Positions 27,251-35,564 are shown, counted from the stretch's first letter. The stretch: 64,000 nucleotides of DNA from an uncultured Oscillibacter sp. (GCA_910585245.1 CAJUCO010000003.1:62001-126000), one strand, 5' to 3'. The notes: generated by a model not told the origin, from the sequence alone. Program-made: numbers and translations.

Positions 27251-28717
27251 ATGATTCCAAGAATGACCACCGTGGGCACGCTGAAAAACTACCGCTATGA
27301 TCTGAACCGGTCCAACAACACCATGAACAAAGCCATGAACACGGTTCTCACCCGGCGGCTGTTCAACTCCTACGGGGAAGATCCCGCCCTTGCCACCCGC
27401 TGCTTCCAGATTCGCCACTCCTATTGGCGGGCCAACAGCCAGCTGAACGTAAACGAGTCCCTGCGCCACAAGTACGACGTGGCCTGGGAGGCCACAGGCA
27501 GTATGTCCACCGACTTGTACGCTCAGGCGGAGGATACGGCCTATACCAGCGTAATTCGGGCGCTGAACCGGCCCACGGGCCCGGGCCGGGTGGCCCTGGG
27601 TCAGTCTCTGGAGGCCAAGGCCAAGGACCTGGCCCAGATTATGAACGGCCGCTACGGCGAAAACTATGTCTTCGGCGGAGCGGACACTCTGAACGCCCCC
27701 TTTACCTGGGACCCCCTGAAAAACCCGGATTATATTGATCCGGAGGTGGCCCAGGAGAAGCTGGCGGACCCGAATATTTCCGCGGAGGATCTGGCGAAAT
27801 ACAGCGGCACGTTCCAGTATGTGGACGCGAACGGAGAATTGACCAATGACGTCACCAAAGCGGACGAAGAGTACGTCATAAATCCCAAATGGGACGATAC
27901 GCTAAACCCGGGCGATCCGGACTATCAGCCCAAATATATTGGCAAAGACGGAAATCCCACGGACGTGGAGGCGGACGCTCAGACCAAGCCCAAGGAAAAT
28001 CCCCTTTACAATGAGAAGGTGGCTTTTAAATACCTGAAGGCGGACGGCACGGGAACCAACGTCAAAAACGAGGCGAAGCAGGCCCTCCACTACCGGGGCG
28101 TGCCTGTGGACTCCAACGCCCCGGCGGACGTGGAGAAAATGGAATATTTCCTCAACGGAGAGTCAAAGTATATAGACGTGGGTCTGGGCCACAAAGAGGA
28201 TAAGGGAGAAGCGGTGAGCTCCACTGTGTTTGACAGCGCGCTCCAGGGGATCTACTACACCGGCGGCTACGGAACCAAAAACGGCGTGGAAGTGGAAATC
28301 GAGGATGAGAACGGTCATACGGAAAAAATGACCGTGGATAATATTCCCCAAAACGTCATCTCCGTGGTCCATGAAATGGGCGAAATTCTCCAGCGCTGCA
28401 ACAAGGAGGACGGCTCCTGGGCCAGCAAAGAGGACCAGTTCCGCTTCAAGGCCCTGGTGGACGAGTTCGAGGAAGGCTGCGCCTCCTTCCGGGAGCGGTG
28501 GACGGAGATGGACACCCAGACCGGCTTCCTCCGGGACAACAGCGAGTTGCTTACCGACACGTCCTACTCTTTGCAACAGCAGTATATGGAGCTGGAGGAC
28601 GCGGATCCCGCCGCCGCCATTTCAGATTTCATGTTTGCCCGGTATTGCTTCGATGCAGCTTTGAAGGTGGGTAACAGCGTGTTGTCTCAGAGCCTGATGG
28701 ATTATATGAGTTTTTAA
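27251..28717 (+). CDS. flgL: Flagellar hook-associated protein 3 FlgL, enlarged
   Basis: Second junction protein, with a flagellin-like N-terminus (MIPRMTTVGTLKNYRYDLNR, then the NGRYGENYVFGG motif) and a C-terminal helix pair ending LSQSLMDYM. At 488 aa it is well above a typical FlgL (about 300 aa). As in FlgK, the extra sequence is an acidic, Asp/Pro-rich middle section (about residues 155-285). AAGAAGGAGG precedes the start, 18 nt after flgK. Confidence 0.93.
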   Translation: MIPRMTTVGTLKNYRYDLNRSNNTMNKAMNTVLTRRLFNSYGEDPALATRCFQIRHSYWRANSQLNVNESLRHKYDVAWEATGSMSTDLYAQAEDTAYTSVIRALNRPTGPGRVALGQSLEAKAKDLAQIMNGRYGENYVFGGADTLNAPFTWDPLKNPDYIDPEVAQEKLADPNISAEDLAKYSGTFQYVDANGELTNDVTKADEEYVINPKWDDTLNPGDPDYQPKYIGKDGNPTDVEADAQTKPKENPLYNEKVAFKYLKADGTGTNVKNEAKQALHYRGVPVDSNAPADVEKMEYFLNGESKYIDVGLGHKEDKGEAVSSTVFDSALQGIYYTGGYGTKNGVEVEIEDENGHTEKMTVDNIPQNVISVVHEMGEILQRCNKEDGSWASKEDQFRFKALVDEFEEGCASFRERWTEMDTQTGFLRDNSELLTDTSYSLQQQYMELEDADPAAAISDFMFARYCFDAALKVGNSVLSQSLMDYMSF

Positions 28718-28752
28718 GAGATAGAATTTATTTTCAGAGGAAGGAGTGCGCC

Positions 28753-28776
28753 ATGACCTATGAGACAGCTTCTTGA
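28753..28776 (+). other. Seven-codon upstream minicistron overlapping the DUF6470 start
   Basis: ATG at 28753 sits 6 nt after AAGGAG (28741-28746), the best ribosome-binding site here, but its frame stops after seven codons (MTYETAS). The real gene starts at 28760 in another frame, 13 nt from the same site. It could be a regulatory minicistron, a reinitiation device or a sequence error. Confidence 0.4.
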
Positions 28777-29368
28777 AATCACCAGTGTGCCCATTGAGAT
28801 CGAGATGAGAACGTCCCGGGCTCAGCTGCAGTACACCCGGGGCACCGCAGAATTGGAGGTTTCCAGGGACAAGGGGGGGCTGAGCATCAAAAGCAGGCCG
28901 ATTCAGCTGAACATGGACACCTTCGAGATGCGCCAGTCCATTGTACCCTCCGCCCCCCGCAGCATCGAGCAAAACGCCCAGAAGGGCCGGCAGGCCGCCT
29001 ACAGCGCCACCGCCGCACGCGCGCAGGAAGGAGAACTCTACTTGAAAGCTCAGCTTGGCGAGGATGTGCAGGCCCAGATTTCCAAGACCGCCATCAGCAA
29101 GGAGATGTTCAGCCAACCCGGCATGACCTTCATCCCCACGGAGGGGCCGGAAATCGACTGGAACCCCGGCGAGATGAACATTCGCTATGAAATGGATAAA
29201 CTGAATTTTGACTGGCGAATCAATCAGACGGAGTTTGAGTTTGTCCCCGGTGACATTGAAATCTCCGTGAAGCAAAAGGCGGAGGTCATCATCAAATATA
29301 TTGGCGGCCCCCTCTACGTGCCCCCCTCTGCGGACCCCAACTATGAGCCGGTGGATGTGAAGGCATGA
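28760..29368 (+). CDS. DUF6470 family protein (YviE-like)
   Basis: 202-aa protein of the YviE/DUF6470 family, found in many Bacillota between flgL and fliW, exactly as here. It has no signal peptide or membrane segment. The N-terminus (LEITSVPIEIEMRT) and the repeated I-E-I-x-V strands suggest a beta-rich fold. Function is unknown; a flagellar filament-assembly role is assumed from synteny. Its ATG is at a long distance from the ribosome-binding site because of the overlapping minicistron. It overlaps fliW by 4 nt. Confidence 0.85.
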   Translation: MRQLLEITSVPIEIEMRTSRAQLQYTRGTAELEVSRDKGGLSIKSRPIQLNMDTFEMRQSIVPSAPRSIEQNAQKGRQAAYSATAARAQEGELYLKAQLGEDVQAQISKTAISKEMFSQPGMTFIPTEGPEIDWNPGEMNIRYEMDKLNFDWRINQTEFEFVPGDIEISVKQKAEVIIKYIGGPLYVPPSADPNYEPVDVKA

Positions 29369-29820
29369 CGAAGACGCATAAGCTCCAGACCAAATACTTC
29401 GGGGAGATCGAGTACGAGACCAAGGACGTAATCCATTTTCCGGATGGAATTTTTGGCTTTGAGGAGGAGCAGGGCTTTTTGCTCCTGCCCTTTGACGGCG
29501 GCGGGATGCTCTGCCTCCAGAGTGTGAAGACCCCCGCTCTGGCCTTTGTGGCGCTGGACCCCTTCACCCTGAAACCGGACTATGAGCCGGAGCTTGCGAA
29601 AGCGGAGCTGCGGCAGTTCGGGGTGAAAGAGGCGGGAGACCTGGGGTTCTACGTTCTTTGCGCGGTGAAGAACCCGGTTTCCGCCAGCACGGTGAACCTG
29701 AAATGTCCCCTGGTCATCCACCCCGAGACCCGGGAGGCCCGGCAGATTATCATGGAGCGGTATGAAATGCGGCACCCCCTGGCAGAGTTTGGCCGCGGGG
29801 AGGAGGCCGCACCTTGCTGA
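29365..29820 (+). CDS. fliW: Flagellar assembly factor FliW
   Basis: 151-aa FliW: KYFGEIEYETKDVIHFPDGIFGF at the start in two conserved blocks, LDPF in the middle and the CPLVIHP motif near the C-terminus. FliW binds flagellin and, when free, sequesters CsrA, so it couples flagellin level to its own translation. It overlaps the upstream gene (ATGA) and the downstream csrA (7 nt), consistent with coupled translation of the FliW-CsrA pair. Confidence 0.96.
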   Translation: MTKTHKLQTKYFGEIEYETKDVIHFPDGIFGFEEEQGFLLLPFDGGGMLCLQSVKTPALAFVALDPFTLKPDYEPELAKAELRQFGVKEAGDLGFYVLCAVKNPVSASTVNLKCPLVIHPETREARQIIMERYEMRHPLAEFGRGEEAAPC

Positions 29821-30080
29821 TCTTACAGCGCAAGACCGGTGAATCTCTGGTCATTGGAGAGGACGTCCGGGTTTCCGTGGTGTCCATTGAAGGAGGCCGG
29901 GTTCGTTTGGCCATTTCCGCGCCGCCGGAGGTGTCCATCCTCCGTAGCGAGCTGCTGGACGCCAAATTGGTGAACCAGGATTCTGCAGTTGAGGAATCAG
30001 CCCCCGCAGAACTGCTGGGGCTGTTGGGTGGAATGCCCGTCCCCAAAAAGCGAGAGAAAGGAGAGTCCCATGATGAATGA
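29814..30080 (+). CDS. csrA: Carbon storage regulator CsrA
   Basis: 88-aa RNA-binding translational regulator. MLILQRKTGESLVIGEDV is the standard CsrA N-terminus and the RVRLAISAP strand follows. The TTG start at 29814 follows GGGGAGGAGG and lies within the end of fliW. CsrA represses flagellin translation in Bacillus by binding the hag leader; the flagellin gene is not in this window. The C-terminal 25 residues (LLGLLGGMP and a Lys/Glu tail) extend beyond the usual CsrA core. Confidence 0.96.
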   Translation: MLILQRKTGESLVIGEDVRVSVVSIEGGRVRLAISAPPEVSILRSELLDAKLVNQDSAVEESAPAELLGLLGGMPVPKKREKGESHDE

Positions 30081-30246
30081 CGTTGCCCTTGCCGCCATGG
30101 AGATGAGCTCTGCGCGGCTGGAAATGCAATATTCGATGAGCCTGCAAAAGCGGACCATGACGGATATGGAGCAGCAGGCCATGGGAGAGCTGGCGATGCT
30201 CCCCCCGACCCCTGGCATCGGTGATTATATCGACACCTACGCCTGA
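30070..30246 (+). CDS. Small putative motility protein, YjfB family
   Basis: 58-aa protein (MMNDVALAAMEMSSARLEMQ and onward) with the alternating Met/Gln/Ala helix typical of the YjfB motility family: a short helix, a turn, then a second helix. It overlaps the csrA end by 11 nt with GAAAGGAG upstream. It closes the flagellar operon. Its molecular role is unknown in the family. A second ATG three nucleotides downstream is also possible as the start. Confidence 0.75.
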   Translation: MMNDVALAAMEMSSARLEMQYSMSLQKRTMTDMEQQAMGELAMLPPTPGIGDYIDTYA

Positions 30247-30261
30247 TGGAATAGAAAAATG

Positions 30262-30300
30262 AGAGGCCGGAGTCCTTTTGGACTCCGGCCTCTGGTTTAG
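30262..30300 (+). terminator. Terminator of the flgM-yjfB operon
   Basis: 14-bp perfect stem (30262-30275 with 30280-30293), loop TTTT, followed by GGTTTAG. It lies between this operon and the convergent lexA and is probably active on the plus strand. Confidence 0.85.
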
Positions 30301-30363
30301 ATGCCTGCTTTCTCGGCTGGGCCGTTTGGGACGGGAAAGAATTCCCGGCTCTAAAAGAAAGCG

Positions 30364-30954
30364 TCAGTAGTGCCGCACTACGGCGGACACCTTCCCCAAA
30401 ATCTTGGCGTAGGTTCCGTCAATGGGAGAGTAGTCCTCGTTTTCCGGCAGCAGCCAGACCTGCCCGCTCCGCAAGGAGAGGCGCTTTACCGTGGCCTCGT
30501 CCTCAATCATGGCCACCACGATTTCCCCGTGCCGGGCGACGGGCTGACTGTGGACAACCACCAGATCACCGGGCAAAATCCCGGCGTTCAGCATGGATTC
30601 GCCCCGGACCCGCAAAGCAAAGTACTCTCCCTCCCGGCCGCCGGTGTCGAAGGGGAGATAGTCCTCGATGCACTCCTCTGCCAAAATAGGGCTGCCGGCC
30701 GCCACGTTGCCCAGAATGGGCACCTGGTTCTTGGACACAGGGGGCTCCGTCAGGGCGATGGCCCGCCCCTTCCCGGCGCCCTTGGCAATTACACCGGCCT
30801 CCTCCAAGTGCTTGAGGTGAAAGTGGACGGTGGAGGGGGACTTCAGCCCCACCGCGTCGCCAATTTCCCGCACGGAAGGAGGGTAGCCCTGGGATTGAAT
30901 ACAGGAGACAATGTAGTCGTAAACCTTCTGCTGCATATGAGTGAGCTTCACCAT
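30364..30954 (-). CDS. lexA: SOS repressor LexA
   Basis: 196-aa LexA. The N-terminal winged helix carries YPPSVREIGDAVGLKSPSTV. The self-cleavage site Ala-Gly lies in NVAAGSP, the catalytic Ser in RGESM and the catalytic Lys in EATVKRL. The ATG at 30954 is 10 nt or less from AGGAGG. A longer in-frame start at 31026 would begin in the promoter and is rejected. A LexA-like box overlaps its promoter, so autorepression is expected. Confidence 0.97.
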   Translation of the reverse strand: MVKLTHMQQKVYDYIVSCIQSQGYPPSVREIGDAVGLKSPSTVHFHLKHLEEAGVIAKGAGKGRAIALTEPPVSKNQVPILGNVAAGSPILAEECIEDYLPFDTGGREGEYFALRVRGESMLNAGILPGDLVVVHSQPVARHGEIVVAMIEDEATVKRLSLRSGQVWLLPENEDYSPIDGTYAKILGKVSAVVRHY

Positions 30955-30997
30955 AAAAGAACCTCCTGAGCGCCGCCGGGAGACGGTGATTTTCTTT

Positions 30998-31036
30998 AGT
31001 ATAACACAAAGAAGGGTAAAAAGCAAACATTTGTTT
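30998..31036 (-). promoter_or_regulatory. lexA promoter with overlapping LexA-like box
   Basis: On the minus strand TTGCTT (31021-31026) and TATACT (30998-31003) are separated by 17 nt. The palindrome AAACAAATGTTT (31025-31036) resembles the Gram-positive LexA box GAACnnnnGTTC with one change per arm, and it overlaps the -35 element. Confidence 0.7.
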
Positions 31037-31046
31037 CAAGATTAGC

Positions 31047-31090
31047 CCAAAAAGAAACCGCCCCCCGGGAAGTCCGGAAGGCGGCCTTTG
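31047..31090 (-). terminator. Terminator after secG
   Basis: Minus-strand GC-rich hairpin with arms GCCGCC and GGCGGT around a partly paired centre, followed by TTTCTTTTT. It separates secG from lexA. Confidence 0.75.
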
Positions 31091-31091
31091 T

Positions 31092-31322
31092 TCAGCCGAG
31101 AATCAGCAGCGCCAGGGTCAAAATCAGGAAGAGAGCCCCGATCCATTTGGTGGCGCGGGCCAGCTTGGCGTCCATGGTTTTGGCCTTGTTCTTGGCCAGG
31201 AAGGAGTCGGCCACGCCGCCGATGGCACCGGAGAGGCCGGCGCTCTTGCCGGACTGGAACAGCACGATTAAAATGATGCCCAGACCGCAGAGGAGCTGCA
31301 AAACTGTGATGGCGATTTTCAA
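31092..31322 (-). CDS. secG: Preprotein translocase subunit SecG
   Basis: 76-aa SecG with two transmembrane helices: residues 3-22 (ending IVLFQSGKSAGL) and residues 57-75. The cytoplasmic loop contains the conserved GLSGAIGG segment. SecG assists SecYE in protein export. The TTG start at 31322 follows GGAGGT with 8-nt spacing. A good sigma-A promoter lies at 31380-31408. It is monocistronic by its own terminator. Confidence 0.93.
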   Translation of the reverse strand: MKIAITVLQLLCGLGIILIVLFQSGKSAGLSGAIGGVADSFLAKNKAKTMDAKLARATKWIGALFLILTLALLILG

Positions 31323-31379
31323 AACGTCCTACCTCCAAATTGAATCACGCAAAGCGTGAAGCGTGTTTGACAGCTTCTT

Positions 31380-31408
31380 ATAATACCACAACTGTTCCCC
31401 GTTTTCAA
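31380..31408 (-). promoter_or_regulatory. secG sigma-A promoter
   Basis: Minus-strand TTGAAA (31403-31408) and TATTAT (31380-31385) with 17-nt spacing, 58 nt upstream of the secG TTG start. A small hairpin (CACGC with GCGTG) lies in the leader. Confidence 0.7.
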
Positions 31409-31458
31409 GTACCACCGGTGAAAATTCCGTGGAAAATTTCGAAAGGAGGGAATCGTTT

Positions 31459-32667
31459 TTATGTCCGTTCCTTCATCTCCTTCACCACATCCGCAAGAGT
31501 GATCCCTTCCACGGTCCAATCCGCCTCCAGAATGGGAGTCAGGGGGACGGAGATGTACAAGCTGTTGCCCGCCTCATAGGCCCCGGAGGTGACGCCCACC
31601 ACGTGGCCGTAGACGTTCAAAAGAGCTCCGCCGCTGCTGCCGTGGGAGATATCCGCGGTATTGACCACGCAGGGGAAGGAGAACTGGTCCACCTTGTGGT
31701 CCGTGGCGCTGACAATGCCCTGGCTGATGGCGGGGGTGATGCCAAGAGGCACACCCAGGGTGTAAATCCGGTCTCCCCGGCGAAGGGCGGGATCTTCGGC
31801 AATCTCCAGGAAGGAGAAGAAGGGAACCTCCAATTTATCCTGAGAGGTTTTGGAGATTCGCAGCAAGGCCAAGTCGGCGTCCGGGTCGTAGAACAGTACC
31901 CGGTCCACCAGGAAGGTTTCGCCGGTAATCAAAGTGGCGGTAGCCAGGACGGCGTCTTGGATGGTGTGGTAATTGGTGACGGCCAGCCCGTCGGCGGATA
32001 CGAAGAAGCCGCTGCCGCCGTTGCTGCTCCGGCCGGATTGGAAGGCCTTTTCCGTATAGTAGGTCTCCAGCTGGAAGGCGGCGGCCATGTGCCGGTCGGC
32101 CACCTGACGGGCGGTGAGCTCCTCCGGAAGACGCGCCGCCTCCGGGGAGCAAAGACCCTTTTCCGCCAGCTTCTGGGCCGGAGTGCCGCCGTCCTGGCCG
32201 GGGAAGACCAGCGCGTCCCGGGCGATCTGGTACAGGTCCCCCAGGGTCAGGGCCTCCCCATAGTCCCGGGTGGTCAGGGCAATGCGGCGGGCGAAAAGGT
32301 CCCCGTTTTCATCGGTGAAGCCGCCGTACCCCAAGAGACGAAGCAGGGAGGCGCAAAACTCGGCGGTGGGGATGGGGTCCCCCTGACCGCTGGTGACGGT
32401 GGTCCAGCCTTGGGACAGGATATAATCGTAAGCGCCGGTAGCCAGGTCCGCCTCGGTGGCGCCGGCAAGACGGGCCAGCAGGTTTGCCGCCACGGTTCGG
32501 GAGGCGGGGCGGTCCAGAGCTTCCTGGGAGGGAACGGCGTTGATGAGGTGGAGCTCTGCCAGGGTTTCCGCCGCCCTTTGGGATTCCCCCTCCAGAGCGG
32601 CGGCGGAGGAGACCGCGCCCAGAAGCAGGGTCAGGGCACAGAGCAGGGAGAAGAGTCGTTTTTTCAT
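31459..32667 (-). CDS. Exported trypsin-like serine protease
   Basis: 402-aa protein with a signal peptide (MKKRLFSLLCALTLLLGAV, cleavage near AAA). A helical N-terminal domain of about 175 residues has weak SLH-like character (repeated LxxLGY and GDLYxIARDALVF). The trypsin-type protease domain (about 200-400) has catalytic His in VTNYHTI, Asp in DADLALLRI and Ser in HGSSGGALLN, like DegP/HtrA proteases but with no PDZ domain. It probably acts outside the membrane in quality control or processing. The start lacks a strong Shine-Dalgarno sequence beyond GGAGG about 6 nt upstream. Confidence 0.88.
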   Translation of the reverse strand: MKKRLFSLLCALTLLLGAVSSAAALEGESQRAAETLAELHLINAVPSQEALDRPASRTVAANLLARLAGATEADLATGAYDYILSQGWTTVTSGQGDPIPTAEFCASLLRLLGYGGFTDENGDLFARRIALTTRDYGEALTLGDLYQIARDALVFPGQDGGTPAQKLAEKGLCSPEAARLPEELTARQVADRHMAAAFQLETYYTEKAFQSGRSSNGGSGFFVSADGLAVTNYHTIQDAVLATATLITGETFLVDRVLFYDPDADLALLRISKTSQDKLEVPFFSFLEIAEDPALRRGDRIYTLGVPLGITPAISQGIVSATDHKVDQFSFPCVVNTADISHGSSGGALLNVYGHVVGVTSGAYEAGNSLYISVPLTPILEADWTVEGITLADVVKEMKERT

Positions 32668-32738
32668 GGGGTAAGCCTCCGTTCAGAATCGTTGTCCCAT
32701 TTTAGCACGGCGGCCTCCGTTTTGCAAGGGCGGACCGC

Positions 32739-32767
32739 TGGACAGGTGGGGAAAAGTCTGGTATAAT
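32739..32767 (+). promoter_or_regulatory. deoC promoter
   Basis: TGGACA (32739-32744) and TATAAT (32762-32767) with 17-nt spacing, 65 nt upstream of the deoC start. The -10 is a perfect match; the -35 differs at one position. Confidence 0.7.
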
Positions 32768-32831
32768 CAAAAAGCAGACCTCTCCCGGAGCAGGGAATGA
32801 TGTTATTATCACAGTAAAGGAGAACGCTGAA

Positions 32832-33488
32832 ATGGAACTGAAGGAAATCCTTGGAAAGTGCGACCACACCCTTCTGGCTCAGGGAGCCACGTGGGAGGAG
32901 ATCAAGGCCATCTGCGACGATGGAATGAAGTATCAGTGCGCCAGCGTCTGTATTCCGGCCAGCTACGTCAAACAGGCGGCGAAATACGTGGGGGGGAAAC
33001 TGCCCATCTGCACCGTCATCGGATTCCCCAACGGCTATGACACCACCATGGCAAAGTGCTTTATGGCCTCCGAAGCGGTGAACAACGGAGCCAGCGAAGT
33101 GGACATGGTGATCAACATTGGATGGGTGAAGGACCAAAAGTGGGACGAGCTTTTGCAGGAGATCATGTTTGTGAAAGCCGCTTGCGCCGGCAAGCTTTTA
33201 AAGGTCATCATCGAGTGCTGCCTCCTTACGGATGAGGAGAAAATCAAAATGTGCGCCATTGTCACCGCCTCCGGCGCGGACTATATCAAGACCTCCACCG
33301 GCTTTGGCGGCGGCGGAGCCACTCGGGAGGACGTGGCCCTCTTTGCCAAGCACGTCGGCCCGAAGGTAAAAATCAAAGCCGCCGGGGGCATCGCCGATTT
33401 GAAGGATGCGGAGGACTTCATCAACCTGGGGGCCTCCCGTCTGGGCACCAGCCGCATTGTAAAAGCCGTGAAGGCCCTGGAGGGCTGA
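32832..33488 (+). CDS. deoC: Deoxyribose-phosphate aldolase DeoC
   Basis: 218-aa class I aldolase that splits 2-deoxyribose 5-phosphate into glyceraldehyde 3-phosphate and acetaldehyde. The Schiff-base Lys is in DYIKTSTGF (near residue 154) and a second active-site Lys in KIKAAGGI. The proton-relay Asp is in EVDMVIN. AAAGGAG precedes the start. It is followed after 1 nt by a purine nucleoside phosphorylase gene, so both act in deoxynucleoside breakdown. Confidence 0.97.
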   Translation: MELKEILGKCDHTLLAQGATWEEIKAICDDGMKYQCASVCIPASYVKQAAKYVGGKLPICTVIGFPNGYDTTMAKCFMASEAVNNGASEVDMVINIGWVKDQKWDELLQEIMFVKAACAGKLLKVIIECCLLTDEEKIKMCAIVTASGADYIKTSTGFGGGGATREDVALFAKHVGPKVKIKAAGGIADLKDAEDFINLGASRLGTSRIVKAVKALEG

Positions 33489-33489
33489 C

Positions 33490-34206
33490 ATGGGCACGCC
33501 CCATAACGAAGCCGCCAGGGGTGATTTTGCCAGGACGGTCCTCATGCCCGGAGACCCTCTTCGGGCGAAGTTCATTGCGGAGACCTTCCTGGAAAATCCC
33601 CGGCTGGTGAATAACGTCCGGGGCATCCAGGGCTGGACGGGAACGTATAAAGGCGTTCCCGTCTCCACCATGGCCTCCGGCATGGGCATTCCCAGCATGG
33701 GCATCTATGCCCACGAGCTGTTCCACTTCTACGGTGTGGAGAACATCATCCGGGTGGGTACCACCGGGGCCCTTAACGAAGAGCTGAAACTCCGGGACCT
33801 GGTCATTGCCCAGGGGGCCTGCACGGATTCCAACTTTGTTCATCACCTGGGACTCCCCGGCGCCTTCGCCCCCATTGCGGACTTCCGGCTTTTGGAGACC
33901 GCCGTGGCCGTGGCCCGGGAACGGGGCATAGAGCCTCCCGTGGGGAACATCCTCAGCTCCGACGTGTTCTATTATAAAACGGGCGGCGGTCTGGAGTGGG
34001 CGTCCATGGGGGTTCTGGCCATCGACATGGAGACGGCGGGGCTCTACGCCACCGCCGCCGAGGCGGGAAAGCGGGCCCTGACGGTTTGCACCGTCACCGA
34101 CAACCTGGTTACGAAGGAGGAGCTCCCCCCGGCGGAGCGGCAGAGCTCTCTTTGCCAGATGATAGAAATTGCCCTGGAGACCGCCCTTCGCATGGCGAGC
34201 CGGTAA
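33490..34206 (+). CDS. deoD: Purine nucleoside phosphorylase DeoD
   Basis: 238-aa hexameric-type PNP that phosphorolyses purine (deoxy)nucleosides to base and (deoxy)ribose 1-phosphate. Family motifs are visible: phosphate-binding GDPLRAK, the ASGMGIPS loop, the RVGTTGAL segment, and the DMETAGLYATAAE block with the catalytic TVTDN loop. The length matches the E. coli enzyme. It follows deoC by 1 nt and precedes the BMP-type nucleoside transporter operon. Confidence 0.96.
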   Translation: MGTPHNEAARGDFARTVLMPGDPLRAKFIAETFLENPRLVNNVRGIQGWTGTYKGVPVSTMASGMGIPSMGIYAHELFHFYGVENIIRVGTTGALNEELKLRDLVIAQGACTDSNFVHHLGLPGAFAPIADFRLLETAVAVARERGIEPPVGNILSSDVFYYKTGGGLEWASMGVLAIDMETAGLYATAAEAGKRALTVCTVTDNLVTKEELPPAERQSSLCQMIEIALETALRMASR

Positions 34207-34262
34207 GGGCGGGGGAGCGGCAGAGGGAATTTGGCCAAAAAGAAAACATTTTGGAAATCCGG

Positions 34263-34334
34263 TTGAAATCCTGGAAAGGAATTGTTATAATGGGCTTGGC
34301 CCACAAGGGCCTCCCCTCCGGCTGAATTCGGAGG
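34263..34334 (+). promoter_or_regulatory. bmpA promoter and leader hairpin
   Basis: TTGAAA (34263-34268) and TATAAT (34286-34291) with 17-nt spacing. In the leader CCTCCG (34315-34320) can pair with CGGAGG (34329-34334), which would mask the GGAGG ribosome-binding site. No complete purine riboswitch was recognised. Confidence 0.65.
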
Positions 34335-34361
34335 AACATCATGGAAGGAAGGTTGATACCA

Positions 34362-35564
34362 ATGAAGAAGTTTTTTGCAATCCTGCTGACTTTGGCGATG
34401 GTGCTGTCTCTGGCCGCTTGCGGCGGAGACTCCGGAAAGACAGACGACGGCGCCACCTCCGGCGGAGACAGCCAGCAGCAGGAACCCGCTGACACCACCG
34501 GCAACGAAGGCGGAGACCAGGGCGGCGAAGCCGCCGACATCCGGGTCGCTATGATCACCGACTATGGAGACATCACCGATCAATCCTTTAACCAGACCAC
34601 TTATGAAGCCAGCAAGGCCTGGTGCGAGTCTAACGGTGTGAAATTCACCTACTACAAGCCCGCCGGAGACTCCACCGCCGAGCGTGTGGCCATGGTGGAA
34701 AAAGCCGCAGACGAGGACTATAATGTCATCGTCATGCCCGGATTTGCCTTCGGTGAGACCATCACCCAGGTGGCCGACGTTTACCCCGAGATCAGCTTCA
34801 TCGCGCTGGATGTCAGCGAAGGCGATGTGGGCGGCACGGTTCCCGAAAACGTGTACTGCGCCGTCTATAAGGAAGAGCTCTGCGGTTACATGGCCGGTGT
34901 CGCCGCCGTGAAGCTGGGCTACACCCACCTGGGCTACCTGGGCGGCATGGCCGTTCCCGCTGTGCAGCGCTTTGGCTACGGCTTTATCCAGGGCGCGGAT
35001 GCCGCCGCCGGTGAGCTGGGCCTGAGCGACGTGGTTGTGGAATATGTTTACGGCAACCAGTTCTTCGGAGATCCCGACATCACTGCTTATGCGGACAACT
35101 GGTATCAGAACCTGGGCGTTCAGGCGGTCTTCGCCTGCGGCGGCGGTATTTGCACCTCTGCCGGTGAGGCGGCCGCCAAGGTGCCCGGAACCAAGGTCAT
35201 CGGCGTGGACGTGGACCAGAGCTTTACCCTGGACGCCGCCTATGGGGAGGGCGTGACCCTGACCTCCGCCATGAAGGGCCTGGCCGCCACGGTGAACCAT
35301 ATGCTTAGCGAAGTGGCCGCGGGGAACTTCTCGAATTACGGCGGCAAGGCCGAGGCCCTGGGCCTGGTCTCCGGAGACGATCCCAACGCCAACTATGTTC
35401 TGCTGCCCATGGACACCACTCTTTGGGGCGACGGCTTCACCCAGGACGATTATAAGGCCCTGGTAAAGGATATGTTTGACGGCAAAATCACTGTCTCCGA
35501 CGACATCTCCGCCTTGCCCGCAACCTCCAACATCCAGGTGAACGACCTGGGCAACATCAAGTAA
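34362..35564 (+). CDS. BMP family nucleoside ABC transporter substrate-binding lipoprotein
   Basis: 400-aa extracellular binding lipoprotein. The signal peptide begins MKKFFAILLTLAMVLSLAAC and its lipobox ends LAAC, with Cys as the lipidated residue. A Gly/Asp/Gln-rich spacer leads into the BMP (PF02608) domain, with the ITDYGDITDQSFNQ start and GVDVDQSF near the ligand site. The family binds nucleosides. The ATP-binding subunit and two permeases follow. Either ATG 34362 or the in-frame ATG 34341 may be the start; both have a purine-rich site upstream. A terminator at 35582-35614 partly separates it from the transporter genes. Confidence 0.95.
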   Translation: MKKFFAILLTLAMVLSLAACGGDSGKTDDGATSGGDSQQQEPADTTGNEGGDQGGEAADIRVAMITDYGDITDQSFNQTTYEASKAWCESNGVKFTYYKPAGDSTAERVAMVEKAADEDYNVIVMPGFAFGETITQVADVYPEISFIALDVSEGDVGGTVPENVYCAVYKEELCGYMAGVAAVKLGYTHLGYLGGMAVPAVQRFGYGFIQGADAAAGELGLSDVVVEYVYGNQFFGDPDITAYADNWYQNLGVQAVFACGGGICTSAGEAAAKVPGTKVIGVDVDQSFTLDAAYGEGVTLTSAMKGLAATVNHMLSEVAAGNFSNYGGKAEALGLVSGDDPNANYVLLPMDTTLWGDGFTQDDYKALVKDMFDGKITVSDDISALPATSNIQVNDLGNIK

